A DNA stretch of 64,000 nt, from the NCBI GenBank assembly GCA_020744225.1, contig JAGMWG010000012.1, positions 1,302,001-1,366,000 of the forward strand. The letters are read 5' to 3'. Source of the DNA: Paraphoma chrysanthemicola (Eukaryota > Ascomycota > Dothideomycetes > Pleosporales > Phaeosphaeriaceae). Every line of letters begins with the position of its first letter. Position 1 is the first letter of the stretch. Of the stretch, positions 30,867 to 42,028 are shown piece by piece. The notes beneath the pieces are model-generated. The model was not told where the DNA came from, did not search any database, and saw only the letters and a program-made list of their open reading frames with translations. Both the position numbers and the translations under genes were made by a program.

Positions 30867-32595
30867 TAGACAAGTGCTGTAGATCATGGTGGTTATAGGG
30901 ATGCTTTGATCTGGGATCTTGCTTGTAGTAGCGATGAGCTTGGATTAGTATTTAACTGATGTACTTCCGTGTGTAGCGAGATGCTGTAATTCTATCTTGA
31001 CTCGACTTAACTTGTTATTATTTGCTAGAGTGATGACGTCTTTTCTTTCGTAACGGAAAACCTGCCGTAGCAGAACACTGAAACACTTTCTACTACAATA
31101 ACGCTAAGTACCATTGCATAGTGTAGATGACCTTAGAATAGATACCTTACTCTTTTGTTTTTCTGTGTACCATCTTTACTTGTCGTGGACATCTTTCCTT
31201 GCAATACGTTAATTCACCACTAAGCTACCTAACTTTGTCTTCTCACTTGGGCAGACTAATTCGGGGGCAATTTAGGTATAATGCATCTATCATAAGACCC
31301 GGCAGTGTATAGAGCACAGTGGGTAGATCGTACTCTGAGAAGTATGTTGTGTCTGATAGGTTAGTTGCGTTGGAGTATTGATCTGTTACTATATCAAACA
31401 GGACTATTAAGTAAGGACCTACGTTCCTTACTGTACACAAGATGCCTAGCCGTGATTTAACGGCATTATCATCAAAGTCCGCAAAATCAGATCTAAGTTG
31501 TGCTCAGCAGCCCTGTATAGCTTACATGATAGTTAACAGCATGCGATATAGCAATGGACAGCGTCGCTATCTTCGTAAGCGCTCGAGACATTGCTAATCC
31601 AACTCGGAATTAGGCGCAGTGCTAAGAACCCTACAACCAAAACACTCGTTAGTCCTGCCAACGAATTTTCAGCATCAAAGCCAGCCATCCTATGCAATTT
31701 GAGAAGCGGTCTAACACACAACACTGCCCAACTTTGTAAAGTAGATATATATCATTGTGACGCTCTCGGACTCCAAACTCGCTGTTTCTCTGTCCGCTGG
31801 CCCAACGAACGAACTTGTTAAGGCCGTTACGTCCTTACGCTTCGCGAGTCCATCGGCGCTGATTTCTAGATCAAGGCGCAACGAGCTCTAGTTTCGGCTT
31901 ATTGAAGGGAAATCCCTAGGTACAATGTGATAGGAAGAATGGAAGAAAAATAGAGTATAGTAGGATTGGAAATCGAAGCCTGTGCTTCGGGAAGTAGGTT
32001 CAACCGAGCGTTTATAACAAAACGCCGTCGTTGCAAGTGCTTAATGTCTTGGCGATGCAGCTGTGGTACGGCCAAACAAGTAGCGACTGTTGACATGGGC
32101 ACTGCAGTCTCTTAGACCTTAGAAGTGTGCTCTAGTTTGACTTTTGAGAGCCATGGGGAGTTTTAGATTGTTTATGTTTGTAAGGAACGAGTACCAGCAA
32201 GGCTGTAACAGCGACTAGAATTAGCAAGGCACTAAACGATCCGGGAGATGCACACAGCACTCTTCTCTTCAGCTGTATTTGGAAAACGTCGCCTCTAGGT
32301 GCAAGGTCCTGGCCATAACGGGTCGGCCGTCCCTGCTAATGGTGGCAGCATGAAGTACTACGCTCCCAAGATGCTGCTCGATGTACCTAGTATGGTAATG
32401 TTAAGCGAGCTGATACAGTCATGTGGTACTCAGCTTTGCGGCCAAGCTTGTGACTGTCGCCTGCCCCGCCAACCTCACCCAACCCCGCTTCTGGAGAATC
32501 GAATCATACAATCTAAGCCGGCACGGTCACATATCAGATGTTCACAATTATTCCCCATGACTTCCTCTGCTTAGGCCGACGAAACCTCGTTCCCT
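30867..32595. other. 1.7-kb gene-poor TA-rich stretch upstream of the HET-propeller gene
   Basis: No supported gene. TpA-rich over much of its length, especially 31.0-32.1 kb. Possibly a decayed repeat; no terminal repeat or transposase is visible. Confidence 0.45.
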
Positions 32596-34498
32596 ATGCG
32601 TCTTCTGGAAATTGAAGCAGACGGCGCTTTCAGCCTGGGCGAATATTTGGAAGAAGATATTCCACGATATGCGATCCTTTCGCATAGATGGGGAGCGGAC
32701 CACGAAGAGGTCACTTTTAGAGACCTCGTAGAAGGTACAGGCAAAAGCAAGGCGGGTTATCGCAAACTTACCTTCTGCGGCAAGCAAGCAGCAAATGACG
32801 GCCTGCGGTTCTTCTGGATAGACACCTGCTGCATCGACAAAGCAAGCAGCACAGAGCTTTCGGAAGCTGTTAACTCTATGTTCCGCTGGTATCAGCATGC
32901 GGAAAAGTGCTACGTATACCTCTCCGACGTTTCGACCAGTGCCTTAGCCAGAAACGAGCAGTTTTTCCAAAGCAGCAGTTGGTTCACCCGAGGATGGACA
33001 CTGCAGGAGCTTGTTGCCCCCGTGATTGTTGAGTTCTTTTCCTCAGACGGCGACCGAATTGGGGACAGGAGTTCGTTGGTTGAAGAAATTCATCGTATCA
33101 CCAGTATTCCTATTGAAGCCCTCCAAGGAACCCCTCTGGCTCAATTCAGCGTTGAGGAGCGGATGTCATGGGCAGAGAATCGCGAGACAAAGCGTCAAGA
33201 GGATGCAGCATACTCTTTGCTGGGCATATTCGACATTCACATGCCGCTTATCTACGGAGAGGGGAAGAAAAAAGCAATTTTTCGGCTTCTGAAGGAGATT
33301 AGAGAATATCCAAATTATGCTTACCGCTCAACACCGAAAGCGTACGTGTAAGATCTCCCTGTAGCTGCGATGAAGCCTAACAGTCGCGTTATGTAGTGCG
33401 CAATTCTGCATCACCGCTTTCTCCCGCAAAGCAGAAGAACTGGACCTCTTCATGTGTGGACCAGATGGAAAGGTCTATACTTTGTGGTTGAAGAATGGCA
33501 AAAGTTCGTCCCCGCGTGCTACAATCATTGGGAGTGATTTTCCGCCGGGCACCAAAGTAACAGCAATATTAAGAGACGCGGGGAAATCAGACATTTTCGC
33601 CTGCGACATTAACGGACGTATCTCCACCAGTTGGTGGCATGTTCTGAAGAACTTCCTCGGTGCTTTCGGATGGACTTATGGTTGGTCTTCCTGGAGGCTC
33701 GTAGGGGAACAGTTTGCCGGCGGAACCAAGGTAGCCGCTGTGTTATGTGAAGGAAAGCTTATCCATTTGTTTGCTCAAGCGGAAGACGGACAAATTCACA
33801 TGCTACAATGGACAAGAGATGAAGGCTGGTCTAAGAGTCTTCAAGGACAACAACTCCCCCGAAACAACCAAGGCTTCCCCAATGGAGCGCACATAACAGT
33901 GACTGCGCGCACTGAAGAGCATATGAACCTCTTTGTGTGCGATGGTGACGGTAACATCGAAGCAGTGGAGTGGAGCAGCGATGCCGGCTGGACTTCCTGG
34001 GAGTTGATTGGTCAGGAATTCTCAACTCAAACTGAAATCACAGTAGTCGTTCGGAACGAGGACACTCTCGAGATCTTTGCCTGTCGGCCAAACGGAAAGA
34101 TATGCACCACCATCTGGAAAGCTGACTCGGGCTGGAAGTGTACTTGGAAAGAGATATCCCTCGGCGCAAATATTAATGCTCAATCCAAAGTCGCTGCCGC
34201 AAAGCTCTCATCCGAGATCACGGAACTCTTTGTCCATGGATCTGATGGTTTCATACGTACCTGCTGGTGTTCTGAGTTACCGGCCCAGTGGTCCGCGTGG
34301 AAATCGATAGGAAGGCGGCAGTTCCAGGGTTCAGTGGATGTGGTTACTGTAGTTCGTCCGGGTTCCAGATCTGTCGATATACTTGTGTCTAATAATGATG
34401 GTCAGGGGATTACTGTGTGGTGGACAAGAGGAAGCAAGCTCAACTGGGAGAATTGGCGCCAACTTCAATTACCAGAGATTTTTAAATCCCAGGAATAA
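32596..34498 (+). CDS. HET-domain protein fused to a lectin-like beta-propeller
   Basis: Two exons, 32596-33347 and 33397-34498 (49-nt intron GTAAGA ... CCTAAC ... TAG); 617 aa. Residues about 25-135 are a HET domain (PF06985): YAILSHRWG, DGLRFFWIDTCCIDK, SEAVNSMFRWY and WFTRGWTLQELVAP are all present. The usual helical follow-on RQEDAAYSLLGIFDIHMPLIYGEG is complete. The C-terminal half consists of repeats of about 50 residues, each with an aromatic W-x-x-W-like pattern (GWSSWRLVG, GWTSWELIG, QWSAWKSIG, NWENWRQL) and blades such as LFVCDGDGNIE and IFACRPNGKI. This resembles fucose/sialic-acid-lectin-type (PLL/AAL-like) six- or seven-bladed propellers. HET domains trigger incompatibility cell death. 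A lectin-like sensor arm suggests recognition of a glycan or surface ligand (inference). It sits in a gene-poor TA-rich island. Confidence 0.93.
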
Positions 34499-35457
34499 CT
34501 TAGAGCACTCTAGCTCACGGATTGTAACGCCCAAGACAACGAAAAGGATCAGCAACACCGAAGGTCAGCGTAGACCCTCCGGCTTAGTAGCTGTTTGACG
34601 CTGAGGATAGGTGCTTTAAGAACGAGTGAAACAATGCAGGCCAAAGTAACGAGGTCGCAAATTATCTTTACAGAGGCCAGTGCCTCCAAACCCTCTTAAG
34701 TATAGTTTGTCAGCGCTTGTAAGGGTGATGTCCCGATTTAGGGATACATAACTTTCGACATGATTTGCACGAGGACCTAAAAAGGTTTCGATTCTAGATC
34801 TATTCACTTAAACGAGGTCTGCTTCGGCTATGGCCGACCCATCTTTATAATTCCCGTTCTGATTTCTGTTAACGCTATCATTACTGGGCATATTAAACTT
34901 GGTATATGGATCTGTTGCGAAGTGCTCAAGAAAGGCGACTACGTAGTATGTTCGACGAGGGATCAGGAACGGCGCGATGGTTTATTTCTAGGGAACATAA
35001 GTTTCCTTATCCGTTCTGTCCAAAATGGCGAACCTGGCTCTGACTAGTGACCCAGGTGAAGCAAGGACTATGCAGCCGAAGCTAGGTAACGCCCACAATC
35101 CATTTACCAAATCTCACATGCTCTCCCATATCCTCCCAATCTACTCAAATTCAAGACCTGCCCAATTATTTGATGCCCTTGAACCATATTGGAGCCATGC
35201 AGGTCCGTCGATCCGCGCTCGTGGGGCATCCCCGGCAAAACAACCGGTATTGGACAGCATCGCCAAGCGCACGTCGTCTACGCTCGGAACCTCTATGTCG
35301 TAGATTGCGCCACATGTCTGTGGGGCTCGAATTAATCTACCTAATGTAGATAGGCACTCTCACATGATTTTTTGTTATGGATTGTGAGCGCCCTGCTTCG
35401 CTCAAAAACATGTTTGTCACTGCTGCACTACTTTTATGACTTTTACGTGTTTCAAAG
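34499..35457. other. Intergenic, TA-rich, no supported gene
   Basis: Short ORFs only (one of 92 codons at 35025-35303, no motif). Similar composition to the stretch upstream of the HET-propeller gene. Confidence 0.5.
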
Positions 35458-36835
35458 ATGAACAAAACATACTTTTCAGCTCTTGTCGCTCTCGCGGGAT
35501 GTGTCGTGGCACAAAGCGGTATTGACTTGGACAAGCCGATGTTGGGAGGAGGGGGAAGGAGAGGGCCGGGCGCGATGCTCCGGTTTGGTTGTTCGCAGGT
35601 GAGTTAGAAGTCTATATAGTGGTGTATGCTAAGATTGCAGGTTGTAATTGAGCGGATTGATCCGTGGGTACTTCGTAGTGGCGACTTACGCGACGATCTG
35701 ACGTTGGCAGTCTTGTGAACCCGGGATTGATACCATCAACCCACATGCACCAAGTTGTAGGAGGCGTTCGTGAATTCGGCTGAAATGATTGCCACAACGT
35801 CTAATTAGTTGAGTAGAACGCTTTCTCAGCGTCAATGCCCAGTACCGATATCTCCAAGCTTGCCACCTGCAACACATGTCACTTTCTCGAAGACTTCAGG
35901 TACCGTAACTACTTGTTAACTTCGTAGAGTAGGACTGATCTTTCCAGTAATTACTGGACCGCGAACGTTTATTTTCAAGCCCGCAATGGCACCTACAAAA
36001 GAGTTCCCCAAATCGCGAACCAATTCAACGATGGCGACAACGCTGGCATCACGCTCTACTACACCTCATCTGACGCTAATGCCACCACGGCCTTCCTACC
36101 TGGGTTCCGCATGCTCACTGGGAACCCATTGAGGCGCACGTCCGAAGGCTTTGGCAAGAACATGCAGCAGTGCTACCGCTGCTACACGGCGCCAGATTGG
36201 GGCGGCAGTCCGTACCCGCCGTGCATGGATCCCAAGTACGACACCGACCATTTCCCCAACCAGCCGTGCCCGGGTGGCATTCGCTCTAACATCATCTTCC
36301 CGCAGTGTTGGGATGGAAAATCTTTGGACTCGCCTGACCACCGCGCTCACGTAGTGCATCCTATCAGTGGGCCAGCGGCGTTTCCTGTGGTGAATGTTAC
36401 GTGTCCGAGCAGTCACCCCGTGCAAGTGCCGCAGTTGATGTATGAGGTACGTAAGGACTGTGTGGGCGGTATGGCTGTCCGAGCTATACACAGAATGTCT
36501 TGCTGCTCACGCTTTTGATTTTTGCTAACCTCCGGTAGGTCATGTGGGACACAGCCGCCTTTAATGACAGAGAAGACTGGCCCGCAGATGGAAGCCAGCC
36601 ATTCGTACTATCGAATGGTGACCGCACCGGTTACGGCCAGCATGGCGATTATGTATTCGGGTGGAAAGACGACTCGCTCCAGCGCGCCATGGACAGCGGA
36701 TGTTACCTCCGTAACTGCTCGTTGCTGACGGAACAACCACCGAGGATCAAGAATTTGTGCAATGTGCCCGTGACCTTTGATGAGGATGTGGACGGGTGGA
36801 TGACCGAGCTGCCTGGAGGCGGTACTGGAAATTGA
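35458..36835 (+). CDS. Secreted DUF1996 protein
   Basis: Six exons: 35458-35598, 35641-35663, 35711-35769, 35830-35899, 35948-36446 and 36539-36835; 362 aa, all in frame. The signal peptide is MNKTYFSALVALAGCVVAQ. The DUF1996 core is clear: FGCSQVVIERIDPLVNPG, PSTHMHQVVGG, LATCNTCHFLEDFSNYWTA, YFQARNGTYKRVPQI, FRMLTGNP, CYRCY, IRSNIIFPQCWDGKSLDSPDH and RAHVVHP. DUF1996 proteins are secreted fungal proteins of unknown function. The third intron is uncertain: GTGAAT at 35770 spliced to CTCAG at 35829 keeps the frame and reads GGVPSMPSTDISK. A longer exon reading AFVNSAEM resembles the family better but needs a frameshift. Exons 1-4 are unusually short. Confidence 0.88.
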
Positions 36836-38144
36836 AAGTGATAGGCAAATGGCGTTGTATATGTTCAATCAGATAATGCGTATCATGTTAATTGAATGGC
36901 CCTATCAAAAACAGGACCATAGGATGTTGAGAACAAGGCGACCTATTCGCTCAACCCTATTCAAGCAGCATGCCGGCGGATTAGTAGTCAGCTCACTGAT
37001 GACAATCTCACTGATGACAACGTTCTGCTGTTGACCAGCTTCCCAAACCTACATTCCCATTTCTGATTATCTCGGAGTGTGTGCTGAAATCCTTGGATTA
37101 GCGATGGAGCTCAAAACATCATATTTACCGACAGTCTTTGATTGAAGGTACTTCCTGACGAGCTCTAGCCGTCGATCAGGGCGAAGGTGCAGCTTCCGCG
37201 GCTCCAGTCATGGGTGTCGAAAGAATGACGAGTTAGGGCTGCGAACCTGAGAACATTTATTCTTCTAACCTGTGGTTGAGTCTGTTGTGTCGGAGAGTGT
37301 CTGCAGCGTCTCTTCATACAGGGTGTCTCGCTGCGCGGGGATTGACGGTGATAGACTAAGCGAGTAAAAACGAATTCAAAGTAGGATAGACCTTAGTATA
37401 CTCTCCCATCTATGGTGCCGTGATAGTCATGGTTTAAGAAATGTAAACGAAACGGCTCGTCCGAGGCTCAAACGAGGTGGTCGGAACGCGAGCTCGGTGA
37501 CGTCATCGCACTGGGACCACATGTGAGTGCAATCGTTCTCAATCCGCCTCGATACTGCACTGCGCCGAGCTATACGAAGGTAGCGATCGTATTGCGGCTA
37601 CAAGGCACTCACGACCACCCGAACTCGAGCACATTGCCCGAAAAACGAGGCAGGCCCTCGGCCTAAACCGAGATCGCCTGTGGCCGCCCTAACCCTTTCT
37701 GGAGGGTTCAACGGCCAAGACGGACAGCCATAAGCCACCACATGCGATGCCGTCGATCGCACGCTTTGATTGGATTTGGCTTTACACATCAATGTCGGCC
37801 TTTGTATGCAAGGCCAACCGTGCCTGCCACTTTTATACCCCAAAAGGATGGACTGCGCCGAGCTTACCATGTCGTGGCAATGCTTTGCATAAGAGAGCCT
37901 TATTTTGAACGGAAGGTGGACCGTGCCCAGGTACAATGTGAGCTCCTCAACCAATGTGATCGCTACTTACCACTGCGGATAACGGGAGGTTCGACTTTCA
38001 AGCCTTATGAGGCTTACTTTCGGCACGGGTATGATGTCAAGCCACCAAGCTACACCGGAAGACGCCAACATGCATATATAGATCCTTCGTACGCAGCTTC
38101 GAAGCTCATCATTCAGACTATTTCTTTCTTTGACCTCGCCTAGA
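36836..38144. other. Intergenic, no supported gene
   Basis: Contains a 15-bp tandem duplication at 36992-37021 (CTCACTGATGACAA-type unit) and a CRE-like palindrome TGACGTCA at 37498-37505. A 133-codon ORF at 37742-38143 has no motif. Confidence 0.5.
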
Positions 38145-40051
38145 ATGAGATCGTCCCTGCTGTACGCTGCAGCGTCGGCGGCTGTAATTATCCTCCCCAG
38201 TAGCGCAGCTCCACTGATCGCAAGAGACAACGGTACATTACAGTATGACTTCACAAATGTAAGAATTGTGGTCCCGAACTACGTTGAAATGACTGACATT
38301 TTCAGCTAACAGCGAGTGTGACATTGGATTGGAAGCCTTGTTACGAGAACTTGTGAGACAACACAACAACACTCTGGACCTGCCACTAACTTTTGGAAAG
38401 CACATGTGCAGCTTTGATTGTGCCACTCGACTACTCCAATGCCCCTGCTGGCAACACTACTCTAGCTATTGTCAAAAAGCCCGGAGACACTCCTGATGCT
38501 CAAGAAGTGCTTGTGAATCCAGGAGGTCCGGGCGGTCCTTCGACGGGCATGGTGCTCGCTGACTATGCTGCTATTCAGAACAAGATTGGCACTCAGTACG
38601 CACTGGTCGGTATCGACCCTCGCGGGACCGGAAATAGCGGGCCACTAGCCGATTGCTTTCCCGGTTACTCGATCGTCGCAAGAAACGCGTTTCTGTCGCA
38701 AGCATTAGCACCAATCGACAATTATCACGGCGACTATGTTCTCAAGCAGGGCCACCAAACCATGTTGGAGTACGGCAAATGGTGCTCGCAAATCTACTCC
38801 ATCAACGGTACAGCGAGATATGCCGGGACCGTAGCAACGGCACAAGATATGCTCCATTACGTTCAGCTACGTGCCAAGGATCAGGGAAAGAATCCTGACG
38901 ACGCGAAACTATGGTTCTACGGCATCAGCTACGGCACCATCCTCGGTCCCACATTTGCATCTCTCTACCCCGACAAAGTCGAACGCATGATCCTAGACGG
39001 CGTCCTTGAGCTTGAAGATCATTTCAACGGAGGTTGGGAAGAATCTACCGCCAACAGTGACGAAGCAGCGCGCTTCTGGTTCAAGCGCTGTTTTGAAGTT
39101 GGGCCGCAGATTTGTGGTTTCCATCAGAACGCTAGTTCATGGCAGGAGATCGAGCAACGCTTCTGGTCTCTATTCAACAACTTGAAAGACAACCCTATCG
39201 GTCTCGGCGATCCTCTTGACCCTGCGGCCATTACTTACGCGCAGCAAGGCTCAATCCTCACGCCCTATGTTTTTACATGGCAGGACCTAATCAACCAGTT
39301 TTTCAGCACAAGCTACATTCTCGCACCATTTTATTACGCTCTTTTCGATCAAACTCTCATCGGACTCCAGACAGGTAATTACAGCCTAGTCCAGTTCACC
39401 GCTATCGCCGCCACAATCTCGACTTTTGCACCAGTGTACGACGATCGCATGGCGCGCACGCTGATTAACTGCTTGGACGCAAATGGCCGCTCCAATTACA
39501 CTGAATTTGATGATTATAAGGAATTCGTTGGTGGTATAGCTGATCGGAGCGAGTACTTTGGATTAAAGATAGGGACATTTAGTGGGCCGATATGCAGCCA
39601 ATTAAAGTTGGCTCCGCCAGAGAGTCAGGCCTTTGATGGTATGTCTTCGAGCCGAGCCCCCAATTTGTGTAAAGATACGTTGCTCATAAGGAATAGGCGT
39701 CCCGAGAATTGGAGACAAGAAAGTCCCAATCCTCTTCGTAAGCGGTATTGCGGATCCTGTCACGCCGTTGCCATCTGCGGAGAAAATGCAAGCGTATTTT
39801 CCTGGGTCGGGATTGTTGAAGTGGAATAATAGCGGTGTAAGTGTGCCATGCTAATCACGGTTATCAAGAGAGTTTGGCTAATGGGTTGATAGCATTGTGC
39901 GCATTTTCAGAGATCAGTGTGCGTGTCGCAGTACGAAAAGCAATTCATGCTTGATGGCACGATTCCACCGGCGAATACAACGTGCGAGATTGACCAGCCA
40001 AACCCGTTCTTGCTTTTTGCGGAGCAGGTGGCAAATGGGACTCAGAATTAG
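38145..40051 (+). CDS. Secreted S33 alpha/beta-hydrolase (tripeptidyl-aminopeptidase/TAP-like)
   Basis: Five exons: 38145-38258, 38306-38352, 38401-39638, 39697-39836 and 39893-40051; 565 aa. Introns 47, 48, 58 and 56 nt, with CTGAC, CTAAC and CTAAT branch sites. The N-terminus is a signal peptide (MRSSLLYAAASAAVIILPSSAA). The fold motifs run in order: the oxyanion strand VNPGGPGGPS, then IDPRGTGNSG, nucleophile Ser in GISYGTILG, then the C-terminal TAP domain with Asp in VSGIADPVTPL and His in NSGHC. Several N-glycosylation sites are present. Such enzymes release N-terminal peptides from proteins and act outside the cell in nutrient scavenging. A single uninterrupted exon encodes residues 55 to about 466. 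Confidence 0.94.
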
Positions 40052-40310
40052 CTCCGTGGCTGAGATTTACTTCGAGCCGAAGCTGAGAGTACCAATTGTA
40101 TCACGAAGTAACTTTGCATATCTAGTCTCCTATGCTTCAATAATTAACTTTCAAGATTTTTGATAAATAGGTAGTAACAAAAATCATAGCAGTGACTATC
40201 ATTGCAACAATGAAGTCCCAAGTACTCATCAGTCTGATACCTCTACTGGAATTTCCTCCAACCTAACTACTACATGTTGTACTCCTTCACACCTGACTCG
40301 CATTCAACAT

Positions 40311-40566
40311 TCACTTATGCTCCTCACTCTCACGACGTTCCTCAGCCTTGCGGCGTTCTTTTTCGATACACTCCGCGCAGTCCTCGTCATAACGCCACGT
40401 TTCGTACCTGAGCACGCTCTTACCAGGTGGCGTATTTGCCGTTGCGTTTTCGCAAATACCGTTGCGAATCGTACTGACCAGTGGTGAGCATTCGAATATC
40501 GTCGGCTGCGCCAAAATTGTTGTTGGGGTGGCCGCATTTGAATGCGGTGTACTGCGCGCCGCACAT
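40311..40566 (-). pseudogene. Small Cys-rich protein gene with a frameshift
   Basis: On the minus strand an ATG at 40564-40566 opens MCGAQYTAFKCGHPNNNFG, a start typical of small fungal Cys/His proteins of the C-x(8)-CGH type. This frame stops after 51 codons. A different frame takes over near 40499 with FECSPLVSTIRNGICENA, then WRYDEDCAECIEKERRK and a charged C-terminus to a stop at 40311. The two halves fit together as one family-like protein of about 85 aa if one base is removed near position 40499. No intron explains the shift. Probably a broken gene or an assembly indel; function unknown. Confidence 0.5.
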
Positions 40567-42028
40567 ACTAGGGGTTCTTTGAGTCTTTTGGATCTGGAAC
40601 TTTGGTGGTGGATGATGGTTCTTGAGAGTTTGGTACGGGTGTAATAGATGCCGTTGTGGGACGTTACATATTGTGTTATGACGCATAGGATATTGCTCAT
40701 CGCATGGTTGAGTCAAGCAACAGGTGTATCTGACTCCATGAACGCAATGTCCAGCATCTACAACCTCAATCCCTCCTGTCCGCTCGACAAATCTGCTTCT
40801 CGCTTCTGACTCATTCCCATTGCCCTCGCTCTCTGTATATGTACCCCTGTCTCTCTGTCAAACACTTTTCCTTCTTTACCCTGGTCTTTTCTCCTGCTCT
40901 CGCCATTGTCCTTTTAGGTGATAGCTCTAGCTGCGATACACTGAGCCTCCTTGCAAAATATTCTCCCTCTTTCTATGCGGCCACACGAGTAGGTTTCTTA
41001 ATCACAATAGCACACTTAGGTGCATACAGTGATCGTTGGATGCATAGTTTCATCTTCAAGGTTCGCGAAAAACAGTGGACTGTGTTATACACAAAACCTT
41101 TCGTACCTTGTTAGATATCCTGTTTTTCCAAGCTCATCAAAATTGAGACCGGGAACACTGTCGTTGGAATCAGGACGTGAAGCGGGGTAAGAAAAAAGTA
41201 TCGACACATGGCTGAAGAGCACCTTCTATAGTTGCCCGCTAGCGTTTATAGCCTCGCGTGCTTAATCACCTCACCTGCACCACAGGCAGGAGATGCAGGT
41301 GAGGGAAGCATGCGCTAGGTATTTCGATGAGCTGTAACCCAACCAGATGACTTCATACCGCAGCAAGACGGTGCACAAAGTGTTGCGCACCACGCTGTTG
41401 GTCACGAACTGGCTAGATGATCAGAAAGCTAACCTCACAGCATTCTCCTCCCGAGTCGAGCCTTACCCAACAGATTGTAAATATGTAGGTACATGTCGTT
41501 TTTCATGAGCGATTCAAGCGATGGCGTTGAGTTTGCGAATATCACGCAGTTTGTTGCATTGACGGCCTTGTCCAGGAAGGTAGTGGAAAATCTGCCTTTC
41601 ATGCCTGACAAGTTAGGTATGTTCTGATATGCAACACTTCAAAAGCATTTCATGCACTCTTCATTTTACACCCTGAACGCGATTCCCATTGTGCTTCGTC
41701 CGCCAAGTGCGAATTCTCTTGGCAGCTTCGATTTCCGCCCTACATGCAGATAAGGAAGCATGTGCGAGGCTTAATGATAGCCTGACCTATCATACATATC
41801 TTGCTCCTACCTCCGATGGGCATGATTTGCCAAATGAAGAAGCGTACAGGGAAGGCAAGCCACAAATCTCAGCTGAACTTCACGTTTTCAGCCGCACGTT
41901 ATTATCCACAACTCTATATTTTACATCTCGATTTCTATGCAAACCGTACACATTTCTGTCACAACTTGTCTCTGGGTGTGCTGCACCCCATATTTTAGCC
42001 AATTGCATCGCATATCAATTGGCCCGAC
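40567..42028. other. Intergenic, no supported gene
   Basis: Short ORFs only; a 129-codon ORF (41689-42078) overlaps the start of the next HET gene and lacks motifs. No gene supported. Confidence 0.5.
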
